Made by a program: the position numbers and the translations under genes. A stretch of DNA of 64,000 nucleotides from an uncultured Coriobacteriaceae bacterium (lineage in GTDB: Bacteria; Actinomycetota; Coriobacteriia; Coriobacteriales; Atopobiaceae), in NCBI GenBank assembly GCA_902778135.1, contig CACYWP010000001.1, positions 124,001 through 188,000 on the forward strand, written 5' to 3'. The notes under the pieces are model-generated. The model saw nothing but the letters and a program-made list of their open reading frames with translations. It made no database searches and had not been told where the DNA came from. Each line of letters starts with the position of its first letter. The stretch's first letter is position 1. This document shows, in pieces, positions 13,964 to 21,139 of this stretch.

Positions 13964-15085
13964 ATGAAGATCAAGACGATAGGCGTAGAGGCCTTCCTCA
14001 ATGACTACGAGCACGAAGCGCGCCTCGACATCGCCCAGAGCACGATTGCCAGCCTCACCATGGGCGAGATCCTCGAGCTCGACGGCCAAGGCGGTGGCAC
14101 GTTCTACGAGCAGCTGAACCGCGAGAAGATGAACTATGGCTGGATCGAGGGCTCTGCTGACTTCAAGGCCGAGGTAGCCAAGCTCTACAGGCACGTGGAT
14201 CCAGACAACGTGCTGCAGATGAATGGCGGTACGGGGGCAAACCTCAATGCGATCATGACGCTGGTGGAGCCGGGATGCCACGTGGTGGCGGAGTACCCCA
14301 CCTACCAGCCGCTCTATGACCTTCCCGAGGCGCTTGGCGCCGAGGTCGACCACTGGGTCATCCACGAGGAGGACGGCTGGCAGCCGCGCCTCGACGAGCT
14401 CAAGCGCCTCGTGCGACCCGACACGCGCCTGATCTGCGTCAACAACGCGAGCAACCCGCTCGGCACCGTCATCACGACCGACGTGATGGAGGAGATTGTC
14501 GAGATCGCGCGCAGCGTGGGTGCCTGGGTGCTCTGCGACGAGGTCTTCTTCCCGCTCGAGGAGCCCGAGAAGTGCACGAGCATCGTCGACCTCTACGACA
14601 AGGGCGTCTGCACCAACAGCGTGAGCAAGGACTACAGCGTTCCCGCGGCACGCTGCGGCTGGACGGTGTCCAACAAGGAGCTGGCCGACCGCATGCGCGT
14701 GCTGCGTGACTACACGATGATCTGCGGCGGGGTCTTCAACGATGCGCTCGCGACCTACGTGCTGCGCAACCGGGACAAGGTGATCGAGCGCAACCTCGGC
14801 ATCATCCGCACGAACCGAGCCATCGTGAACGAGTGGATGGCAACCGAGCCGCGTGCCAGCTGGACCGAGCCCAAGGGCGTGAGCGTGAGCTACATGCGTC
14901 TCGACATCCCCACCGACGACGAGAGCTTCTGCCTGGACCTGCTTCGCGACACGGGCGTGCTGCTCGTGCCCGGCAGCCGCTTCGAACTGCCTTGCGGCGC
15001 GCGCCTGGGCTACTGTGCCCCCGAGGCCGTCCTGCGCGAAGGGCTGTCCACGCTGAGCACCTACATGCATGAGAAGTTTGACTAG
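13964..15085 (+). CDS. arcT: PLP-dependent aminotransferase of the arc locus (ArcT-like)
   Basis: Fold-type I, class I/II aminotransferase. The PLP lysine is Lys222 in NSVSKDYSVPAARCGW; Asn160 (NNASNPLG) and Asp192 (LCDEVFF) match the cofactor-binding residues. An aminotransferase-like gene called arcT occurs in ADI operons of lactic acid bacteria such as Lactobacillus sakei, and this gene sits in the equivalent place. The fold also recalls the arginine-derivative enzymes of capreomycidine formation, so arginine, citrulline or ornithine are plausible substrates; this is inference. 373 residues, complete. ATG at 13964 has ACAGGAGAG nearby. A GC-rich terminator follows the gene. Confidence 0.78.
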   Translation: MKIKTIGVEAFLNDYEHEARLDIAQSTIASLTMGEILELDGQGGGTFYEQLNREKMNYGWIEGSADFKAEVAKLYRHVDPDNVLQMNGGTGANLNAIMTLVEPGCHVVAEYPTYQPLYDLPEALGAEVDHWVIHEEDGWQPRLDELKRLVRPDTRLICVNNASNPLGTVITTDVMEEIVEIARSVGAWVLCDEVFFPLEEPEKCTSIVDLYDKGVCTNSVSKDYSVPAARCGWTVSNKELADRMRVLRDYTMICGGVFNDALATYVLRNRDKVIERNLGIIRTNRAIVNEWMATEPRASWTEPKGVSVSYMRLDIPTDDESFCLDLLRDTGVLLVPGSRFELPCGARLGYCAPEAVLREGLSTLSTYMHEKFD

Positions 15086-15113
15086 CTGACGGGTCCGCAT
15101 CGGGATTCGATAG

Positions 15114-15150
15114 GGGAGGCGTCCGGGCATCCGGCGCCTCCCACTTCTTG
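15114..15150 (+). terminator. Terminator after arcT
   Basis: GGGAGGCG (15114-15121) and CGCCTCCC (15135-15142), with inner CCGG/CCGG pairing, followed by ACTTCTTG. It closes the arcD-arcT transcript. Confidence 0.65.
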
Positions 15151-15545
15151 GCACCGCGAAACATGTTTGAAACACTGTGCCATTAGTCAGTTATGATGCA
15201 TAGATGCATAGAAATCTCCATTGATTTGCATAATTGAATATGGAGAAACTCAGGCGACAATGGTGTCAAGGCTGCGCCCTCTTTTCCGAGAATATCGAAC
15301 TGATTGGGTAGCAATAACATATACCTGCGCAAATTCGACGAATTCAGTCGTTTGTCCCGTGTTTTAGCTAGCAGCATAACTCGAATCCGGCGAACGGTAA
15401 CAAATCCAATCCATATTGAATAAAGGATGCTTTTTGACTTGTATTGCTTGGGTGTCAGACGTATCCTTGTCATGTATTAGTGTTTCGCTCTAGTTTCGGT
15501 TAGGTTTCGCAAGGCTAATGCCGCGCGTCGAAAGGAGTATCTGAA
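15151..15545. promoter_or_regulatory. AT-rich leader/promoter region of the YfcC transporter gene
   Basis: About 390 bp, far richer in A+T than its surroundings. It contains a tandem 8-bp repeat GATGCATA (15195-15210), an inverted repeat TCTCCAT/ATGGAGA (15215-15221 and 15240-15246), and TTGACT near 15434. A 96-codon open frame on the minus strand (15183-15473) has no ribosome site and no family resemblance, and I do not call it. AAAGGAG precedes the next gene. Confidence 0.5.
15195..15210. repeat. Tandem 8-bp repeat GATGCATA x2
   Basis: Two exact copies, each containing the palindrome ATGCAT, at the upstream end of the AT-rich region. A possible regulator site. Confidence 0.45.
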
Positions 15546-17015
15546 ATGGCAGATACCGCAGCGCCCAAGAAGAAGAGGGAGATGCTGACAAGCTTCTCCA
15601 TCATCTTCATCCTCCTGGCCATCGTCGCCCTGATCACCGTGATGCTCAACGGCAAGTCCTACAGCATCAACGGCGAGGAGGGCACGGTCGTCGCAGCCAC
15701 CCTCTCTGACTTCCTGATGTCTCCTGTGCGCGGCTTCGCTGACGCGATTGACGTGTGCCTGTTCGTCATGGTCCTCGGTGGCTTCCTCGGCATCGTCAAC
15801 AAGACCAATGCCATCGCCGACGGCATCGCCGTGCTCGTCAAGAAGATGGGCGGCAACGAGCTCAAGCTCATCCCCATCCTGATGGCGTTCTTCGCCCTGG
15901 GTGGCACCACCTATGGCATGTGCGAGGAGACCGTGGGCTTCTACGCCCTGCTCTCCGCCACGATGATGACCGCCGGCTTCGACTCGCTGACCGGTGCCAT
16001 GATCGTCCTTCTCGGCGCAGGCGTCGGCTGCTTGGGCTCCACCGTCAACCCCTTCGCCGTCGGCGCCGCAAGTGCCGCCCTTGACGGCGTGGGCATCAAG
16101 GGCGACCAGACCATCTTCATCGGCCTGGGCCTTGCCCTGCTGGTCGTCACCTACATCGCTGCCGTCTTCTTCGTGCTCCAGTACGCCAAGAGGGTCAAGG
16201 CAGACCCCAACCGCACGCTCATGAGCGCCACCGAGACCGAGAACGCCAAGGCACAGTATGGCGCCGCCTCCGAGGCCGGCGACCCGGTCCTCACCGGCAA
16301 GCAGAAGGGCGTCCTGATCCTGTTCGCCCTTGCATTCGTCATCATGATCATCTCCTTCATCCCGTGGGAGGACCTGGGCATCGATTTGTTCAACCCCGGA
16401 TTCGACCCAGATGGCAACAGCTGGTCCAGCTTCCTGACCGGCGTGCCCCTGGGCTGGTGGTACTTCCAGGAGGCCACCACGTGGTTCCTGCTGCTGGGCA
16501 TCATCATCGGTGTCGTCGGCGGCATGAGCGAGCATGAGATCGTCGACGAGTTCATGGCTGGCGCCGGCGACATGATGTCCGTCGTCATGGTCATCGCCCT
16601 CGCTCGTGGCGTCTCCGTCCTCATGGCTGCCACCGGTCTGGACATGTTCGTGCTCTCCGCGGCCTCCAGCGCCTTGGCCGGCACCTCGGGCATCGTCTTC
16701 TCCATCGGCTCCTACCTGCTGTACTTCCTGCTGTCCTTCCTCATCCCCTCGACCTCCGGCATGGCTGGCGTCTCCATGCCCATCATGGGGCCCTTGGCTC
16801 AGCAGCTCGGCTTCAACCCGTCCGTCATGGTCATGACCTTCTGCGCCGCCTCTGGCGTGGTCAACCTCATCACCCCGACCTCGGGTGCCATCATGGGCGG
16901 CCTGGCCCTGTCTCGCATCGAGTACTCCACCTGGGTCAAGTTCTGCACCAAGATCATCGCCGTCATGTCCGTCATCTGCATGATCGTCCTGACGATCGCC
17001 TTCATGGTCCTGTAG
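15546..17015 (+). CDS. YfcC-family basic amino-acid/dicarboxylate-type permease
   Basis: Polytopic membrane transporter of the YfcC/DcuC group (489 residues, about 12 hydrophobic segments). It includes the conserved FALGGTTYGMCEETVGFYALL and FLIPSTSGMAGVSMPIMGPLA motifs, and a C-terminal half repeating the first (ITPTSGAIMGGLALSRIEY). YfcC-type proteins serve as ArcD in streptococcal ADI operons, so arginine, citrulline or ornithine exchange is the natural guess from context. It has its own AT-rich upstream region and its own terminator, so it is a separate transcription unit next to an APC-type arcD. AAAGGAG lies eight bases before the ATG. Confidence 0.83.
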   Translation: MADTAAPKKKREMLTSFSIIFILLAIVALITVMLNGKSYSINGEEGTVVAATLSDFLMSPVRGFADAIDVCLFVMVLGGFLGIVNKTNAIADGIAVLVKKMGGNELKLIPILMAFFALGGTTYGMCEETVGFYALLSATMMTAGFDSLTGAMIVLLGAGVGCLGSTVNPFAVGAASAALDGVGIKGDQTIFIGLGLALLVVTYIAAVFFVLQYAKRVKADPNRTLMSATETENAKAQYGAASEAGDPVLTGKQKGVLILFALAFVIMIISFIPWEDLGIDLFNPGFDPDGNSWSSFLTGVPLGWWYFQEATTWFLLLGIIIGVVGGMSEHEIVDEFMAGAGDMMSVVMVIALARGVSVLMAATGLDMFVLSAASSALAGTSGIVFSIGSYLLYFLLSFLIPSTSGMAGVSMPIMGPLAQQLGFNPSVMVMTFCAASGVVNLITPTSGAIMGGLALSRIEYSTWVKFCTKIIAVMSVICMIVLTIAFMVL

Positions 17016-17042
17016 CGCTGTCACGACATCGAGGTAACGACT

Positions 17043-17073
17043 GGGGCCGTCCTTCGGGGCGGTCCCGTTTTTT
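17043..17073 (+). terminator. Terminator after the YfcC transporter
   Basis: A 10-bp stem (GGGGCCGTCC, 17043-17052, with GGGCGGTCCC, 17057-17066, two G-T wobbles) closed by a TTCG tetraloop and followed by GTTTTTT. A textbook intrinsic terminator. Confidence 0.85.
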
Positions 17074-17152
17074 GGTGTGCGTGGGCCGAGCGGGGCAGGG
17101 TGCGCTACCATAGGGACTCGTGTGACACGTACCCGAACGAAAGGATCCCTCC

Positions 17153-18205
17153 ATGCCGAACGAGGGTAGCTACGAGGCGGCGCTGCGCCGCTCCAACCAG
17201 ATCCAGGCTGACATTGCCGCAGGCAACGCCGCCAACTACACCATGCTCACGGGTGACCGCCCGACCGGCCGCCTGCACCTGGGGCACTACTTCGGCACGC
17301 TCGTGGAGCGCGTGCGCCTGCAGGACCTGGGCATCAACACCAACATCATCATCGCGGACTACCAGGTCATCACCGACCGCGACACCACCGAGCACATCGC
17401 AGACAACGTCTACAACATGGTCATGGACTACCTGGCCTGCGGCATCGATCCGGCAAGGACGATGATCTTCACCCATTCAGCGGTGCCGGCGGAGAACCAG
17501 CTGATGTTGCCGTTCCTGTCGCTGGTCTCCGAGGCCGAGCTGCAGCGCAACCCCACGGTCAAGGCCGAGATGGAGGCCTCGGGCCATTCCCTCACCGGCC
17601 TGCTCCTGACCTATCCCGTGCACCAGGCCTGCGACATCCTGTTCTGCAAGGGCAACATCGTTCCCGTCGGCCGCGACCAGCTACCCCACATCGAGGTCAC
17701 GGCCAAGATCGCCCGCCGCTTCAACGAGCGCTACGGCAAGGTGTTCCCCGACGTTGCCGGCCTTCTGACTTCCACGCCGCTCATCCCCGGCCTGGATGGG
17801 CGCAAGATGTCCAAGAGCTATGGCAACGCCATCTCCATCAGCATGACCGAGCAGGAGACCGCCAAGCTCATCAAGAAGTCCCGCACGGACTCCGAGCGTT
17901 TCATCACCTTCGACCCGGACAATCGCCCCGGCGTGTCGGCCCTGCTGACCACGGCGGGCATCTGCCTGGACCGCGATCCGGTCGAGCTTGCCGCCGAGAT
18001 CGGCAATGGAGGGTCGGGCCAGCTGAAGAAGGTCGTCACCGAGGCGGTCAACGGCTACTTCGCCCCCATCCGGGAGCGCCGCCGCGAGCTGGAGGGCGAC
18101 CTGGACTACATCAAGGACGTGCTGGCCGATGGCAACCGCCGTGCCAACGAGATCGCCGAGCAGACGCTTCAGGAGGTTCGCGAGGCGATGGGCATGGTGT
18201 ACTGA
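17153..18205 (+). CDS. trpS: Tryptophan--tRNA ligase
   Basis: Charges tRNA-Trp with tryptophan using ATP. Class I synthetase with the HIGH-equivalent in TGDRPTGRLHLGHYFG (residues about 30-45) and the KMSKS loop in LDGRKMSKSYGNAI near residue 220. GRDQLPHIEVT lies between them as in the TrpRS/TyrRS fold. 350 residues is typical. ATG at 17153 has AAAGGA ten bases upstream. It stands alone between two intrinsic terminators. No tryptophan-responsive leader such as a T-box is recognisable in the 79 bp upstream. Confidence 0.95.
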   Translation: MPNEGSYEAALRRSNQIQADIAAGNAANYTMLTGDRPTGRLHLGHYFGTLVERVRLQDLGINTNIIIADYQVITDRDTTEHIADNVYNMVMDYLACGIDPARTMIFTHSAVPAENQLMLPFLSLVSEAELQRNPTVKAEMEASGHSLTGLLLTYPVHQACDILFCKGNIVPVGRDQLPHIEVTAKIARRFNERYGKVFPDVAGLLTSTPLIPGLDGRKMSKSYGNAISISMTEQETAKLIKKSRTDSERFITFDPDNRPGVSALLTTAGICLDRDPVELAAEIGNGGSGQLKKVVTEAVNGYFAPIRERRRELEGDLDYIKDVLADGNRRANEIAEQTLQEVREAMGMVY

Positions 18206-18231
18206 CACCTGTCCGACATCGGGAATGGCGA

Positions 18232-18266
18232 GGGCGCAGGCAGTAGGGTGTTGTCTGCGCCCTTTT
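18232..18266 (+). terminator. Terminator after trpS
   Basis: GGGCGCAG (18232-18239) and CTGCGCCC (18255-18262) with a 15-base loop, followed by TTTT. Confidence 0.75.
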
Positions 18267-18346
18267 GCTGTCGGGGGAGAGAAAACGGGGCGTTGTCGGC
18301 GTTTCAATCGGCTCTTTCAAAGAGGTCCCATTTGTCTGTGCTCTTC

Positions 18347-18377
18347 GCTGCGCAGAGAACGCTCCATTCTGCGCAGC
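18347..18377. other. Perfect 9-bp hairpin downstream of the YgjP-like gene
   Basis: GCTGCGCAG (18347-18355) and CTGCGCAGC (18369-18377). It lies about 60 bp past the stop codon of the minus-strand gene and may end its transcript, but there is no T run. Confidence 0.35.
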
Positions 18378-18435
18378 GCCTAGCTTCTCCGAATTCAAAA
18401 CGCAGACAATGGCAGACGTGAGGGCTGGCCGTCGC

Positions 18436-19185
18436 TCACCGACCGTTCAGGAGACGTCTCCTCTCGCGCCAGTCGGGACAGAACCGATCCATCAGCGCAT
18501 GGAACCGCTGGTTGTGGCTTGGCTCGTACAGGTGGCACAGCTCGTGGATGATGACGTACTCGAGGCATCGTGGGTCGTGGTGCACGAGCTGAGTGCTGAG
18601 GGTGATGACCTTGGTCTGGACGTTGCAGCTGCCCCAGCGGCTGCGCATCGACCTCAGCCTCCAGGCGCTGCAGGACGCGCCGACCACGTCTTCGCAGTGG
18701 GGAAGCGTCTCCTCGACGCGCCTGTGCAGCAGCGAGCGGCCCCAGGACTCGAGCGCGCGGTCGCGTGCCGTGCGCGAGGCCTCTCCGTCATCCGCGATGC
18801 GCTCGTCCGCGCAGACGTGCAGGAGTCCCTCCCCCCGTTCGAAGGAGCAGCCCGCGCGGCGACCGCTCGCGGCCATCACCTGGAGGTCGATGGTCAGGCG
18901 CTCTCCCCACAGCCACCAGCTGCCCCCATCGATGCAGCTGCCGTCCACCGTCTCGCAGGCGTGGATGACGCGGCCACGAGCCTCCTCGATCCAGTCGTGG
19001 CGTGACCTGACGAACTCCTCGATGGACGTGATCGGCACGCGTGGGGCTGCGCTGACGGCGATCGTCCCATCGCGGCGTATCCGCAGGTTGATGTTCTTCA
19101 CCCGCTTGCGCGTCAGCTCGACCAGCAATCCGTCGATGTACAGCATCTGCCTGCGAGAAGAGCCTCCGGCATTCCCTTGTGCCAC
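18436..19185 (-). CDS. YgjP-like (DUF45) metallopeptidase-domain protein
   Basis: Predicted zinc-dependent protein of the YgjP/WSS1-like (M48-related) group, cytoplasmic, function not established. The zinc motif is HELCH (residues 214-218), with a third ligand His224 in EPSHNQRF and the family's MRSRWGSC block at about 180-187. The N-terminal third has KRVKNINLRIRRDGTIAVSAAP, also typical. 249 residues, normal size. I chose the GTG at 19185, four bases after GGAGGAA; an internal ATG at residue 14 lacks a well-spaced site. It is divergent from the folate gene with a 105-bp intergenic region between them. Confidence 0.82.
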   Translation of the reverse strand: MAQGNAGGSSRRQMLYIDGLLVELTRKRVKNINLRIRRDGTIAVSAAPRVPITSIEEFVRSRHDWIEEARGRVIHACETVDGSCIDGGSWWLWGERLTIDLQVMAASGRRAGCSFERGEGLLHVCADERIADDGEASRTARDRALESWGRSLLHRRVEETLPHCEDVVGASCSAWRLRSMRSRWGSCNVQTKVITLSTQLVHHDPRCLEYVIIHELCHLYEPSHNQRFHALMDRFCPDWRERRRLLNGR

Positions 19186-19290
19186 CGTTCCTCCGACTCA
19201 TTCCGCCCCTTGACTCGTGTGGAAATGGTAACCCCTCTTTTCGAGGGTGCGCATGCGTTACACTGAATCCAAACGACGATTGGAGCTGCT

Positions 19291-19902
19291 ATGGCGAGCA
19301 CGTACGGCGAAGACGCGAGCAAAAGCGCACTGAGGAGTGCCTATCAGGCTGTCGAGGCCCAGCTAGCGCCGCGTCACGCCGAGCGTGTCGACCGAGAGGT
19401 TCGCATGCACTTCACGGCGATGGGCGCCTATCGCGATGCGTCCCTGATACTTGCTTACATCACCTATCGCAACGAGATGGACACCACGCCCCTCATCGAG
19501 CGCGCCTGGAAGGATGGCAAGCGCGTCGCGGTGCCTGTCTGCCAGCGCGGCGAGCTGGTCTTCTACGAGATCGACACCCTCGAGGGCATGAGGATGGGCT
19601 CCCGTGGCGTCCAGGAGCCCGACCCGAAGCTCTGCCAGCCGGTCGACCCCGACGACTTCGATGGGTCCATCTGCCTGGTGCCGGGTCTGGTCTTTGACGC
19701 CGAGGGCTATCGCATCGGCTACGGTGCCGGATACTATGACAACTTCCTCGCCACCTATCCCGGGCTCAAGGTGGGGCTGGTGAGGGCATTGCGCATCAGC
19801 AGCAACCCGCTGCCGCACGACGACCACGACGTGCCGATGGACGTGTTGGTCAGCGACGGCTCGGTGTGGGTGTGCGAGCGCAAGAGCGCCGAGGCCTCGT
19901 AA
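19291..19902 (+). CDS. 5-formyltetrahydrofolate cyclo-ligase
   Basis: Converts 5-formyl-THF to 5,10-methenyl-THF with ATP hydrolysis, recycling a folate storage form. The signature GYRIGYGAGYYDNFL (about residues 147-161) binds the nucleotide and folate, and the preceding LVPGLVFDAEG is also conserved. 203 residues, standard. ATG at 19291 is preceded by TTGGAGC. A possible -10 element TACACT lies at 19259-19264. A strong stem-loop follows the gene. Confidence 0.9.
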   Translation: MASTYGEDASKSALRSAYQAVEAQLAPRHAERVDREVRMHFTAMGAYRDASLILAYITYRNEMDTTPLIERAWKDGKRVAVPVCQRGELVFYEIDTLEGMRMGSRGVQEPDPKLCQPVDPDDFDGSICLVPGLVFDAEGYRIGYGAGYYDNFLATYPGLKVGLVRALRISSNPLPHDDHDVPMDVLVSDGSVWVCERKSAEAS

Positions 19903-19927
19903 GGGCTTCGACATCGTCAACTGAGAA

Positions 19928-19964
19928 GGGGGGCGACTGGTCTGGTCGCCCCCCTCTGTCCTTT
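19928..19964 (+). terminator. Terminator after the cyclo-ligase gene
   Basis: Perfect 10-bp arms GGGGGGCGAC (19928-19937) and GTCGCCCCCC (19945-19954) with a 7-base loop, then TCTGTCCTTT. It lies between convergent genes. Confidence 0.75.
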
Positions 19965-19995
19965 ATACACGGTTCGTTGGTTGACCCCGGTTGCC

Positions 19996-20934
19996 CTAGG
20001 AGAGGCCGAGGTGCTCCGCGAGGTCGAAGATGGCCTTGCGGTATCCCTCGATACCCAGACCCATGATCGTCTCGATGCAGGCGGACCGGACGTAGGATAC
20101 CTGCCGGAAGGCCTCCCTGCCCGCGAGGTCGTAGAGGTGCACCTCCACGGCGGGAACCTGGGCGATGGTCAGCGCGTCGAGCAGCGCGATGGAGGTGTGC
20201 GTGTACGAGCCGGGGTTGATGACAATGGCGTCGAACACCTCGCACGCGTCCTCTATGTGGTCCACCAGGTCGCCCTCGTGGTTGGAGTGGTAGCACTCGC
20301 AGTCGACGAACCCAGCCTCCAAGGCACTGGAATGGCAAAGGTCGAGCAGTTTGGAGACCTCGCTGTCGTCGTAGATGCTTGGCTGCATGGGACCCGGTAG
20401 GTTGAAGTTCGGCCCGTTGATGACCAGGATGCGCGCGCCCGTGTCGGGCGTTGGCTCGTCCTCGAAGTCCATCTCGTCGAGGATGGGGGAGGGGTCACCG
20501 TCGTCGAGCATCTCGAGCAGAGAGTTGGTGATGTCGTCCTCGACGGGCGTGGGCCCCACGGTCGGTCGTGGCACGGATGTCTGCACCTGGGGCCTTCCGG
20601 GAGTCTCGGGAGTGATGGACACCTGGAAGTTGCTGCTGGCCGTCCTGGCGGGGGCATCGCTCGGAGCGCCCTCTTCCGAGAACAGTCCCGTCAGACGCTC
20701 GAAGGCGCGATAGACCCCCTTCACCAGGTTGGGGCCGAAGACCACCTCTATGCCACTGGCGCCCCGGTCGGCGATGCCGAGGACGCCCTTTATGGAGTGC
20801 AGCGCATTGCGGTCGACATGCCTTGCGTCATTCAGCGTGATGCGCAATCTCGTGGCACACAGGGAGTTGCCTGCCACGTTCCCGAAGCCGCCGACGCATT
20901 CGAGCACGGCCGCAGCGATATCGTCGTTGGACAT
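19996..20934 (-). CDS. PTS EIIB domain fused to type II 3-dehydroquinase-like domain
   Basis: Two domains with a 75-residue acidic linker. Residues 1-85 are a glucose-family PTS EIIB domain: NSLCATRLRITL holds the phosphorylatable Cys26, and HSIKGVLGI and QVVFG-like strands (IEVVFGPNL) match. Residues 168-312 are a type II dehydroquinase (AroQ) fold: VINGPNFNL, Tyr188, NHEG with His219, NPGSYTHTS, EVH (His266) and REAFR. The flexible-loop Arg essential in this family (Arg19 of M. tuberculosis AroQ) is replaced by Met183 in GPMQPSIY, so activity is uncertain. Being last in an aro gene row, it may supply the dehydroquinase step or be a PTS-sensing regulator. ATG at 20934 has GGGGAAGG upstream. 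Confidence 0.8.
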   Translation of the reverse strand: MSNDDIAAAVLECVGGFGNVAGNSLCATRLRITLNDARHVDRNALHSIKGVLGIADRGASGIEVVFGPNLVKGVYRAFERLTGLFSEEGAPSDAPARTASSNFQVSITPETPGRPQVQTSVPRPTVGPTPVEDDITNSLLEMLDDGDPSPILDEMDFEDEPTPDTGARILVINGPNFNLPGPMQPSIYDDSEVSKLLDLCHSSALEAGFVDCECYHSNHEGDLVDHIEDACEVFDAIVINPGSYTHTSIALLDALTIAQVPAVEVHLYDLAGREAFRQVSYVRSACIETIMGLGIEGYRKAIFDLAEHLGLS

Positions 20935-21010
20935 GTTCGCCTTCCCCAGGCGCCCATGGACGGGTGCCCCTCGATTCTCTCCACAGTTTCACCATCACGA
21001 GGATACGTGC

Positions 21011-21025
21011 TTTCAACTGTTGAAA
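21011..21025. promoter_or_regulatory. 15-bp palindrome upstream of the EIIB-dehydroquinase gene
   Basis: TTTCAAC-T-GTTGAAA, perfectly symmetric, 77 bp before the start codon. A second palindrome, TGCCA-AAAA-TGGCA, lies at 21058-21071. Both are possible operator sites; neither is followed by a T run. Confidence 0.4.
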
Positions 21026-21139
21026 CGTTGCGTTTTCGTGTCGAGGCGGTAGGCGGTTGCCAAAAATGGCACGAGCGAACAGGGCGTCGGAAAACATGCT
21101 ATTCGGTTTCGGAATTCATGCAGGGACGTGACATGGGGG

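Noticed and set aside
15215..15246. FNR/ArcR-type or ARG-box site around TTGATTTGCATAATTGAA
   Set aside because: Only half-sites match (TTGAT, TGCAT); the second half of each consensus is missing, so I report only the inverted repeat.
15183..15473. 96-codon minus-strand frame in the AT-rich region before the YfcC transporter
   Set aside because: No family resemblance, no ribosome site, and composition typical of intergenic DNA; the region is better read as regulatory.
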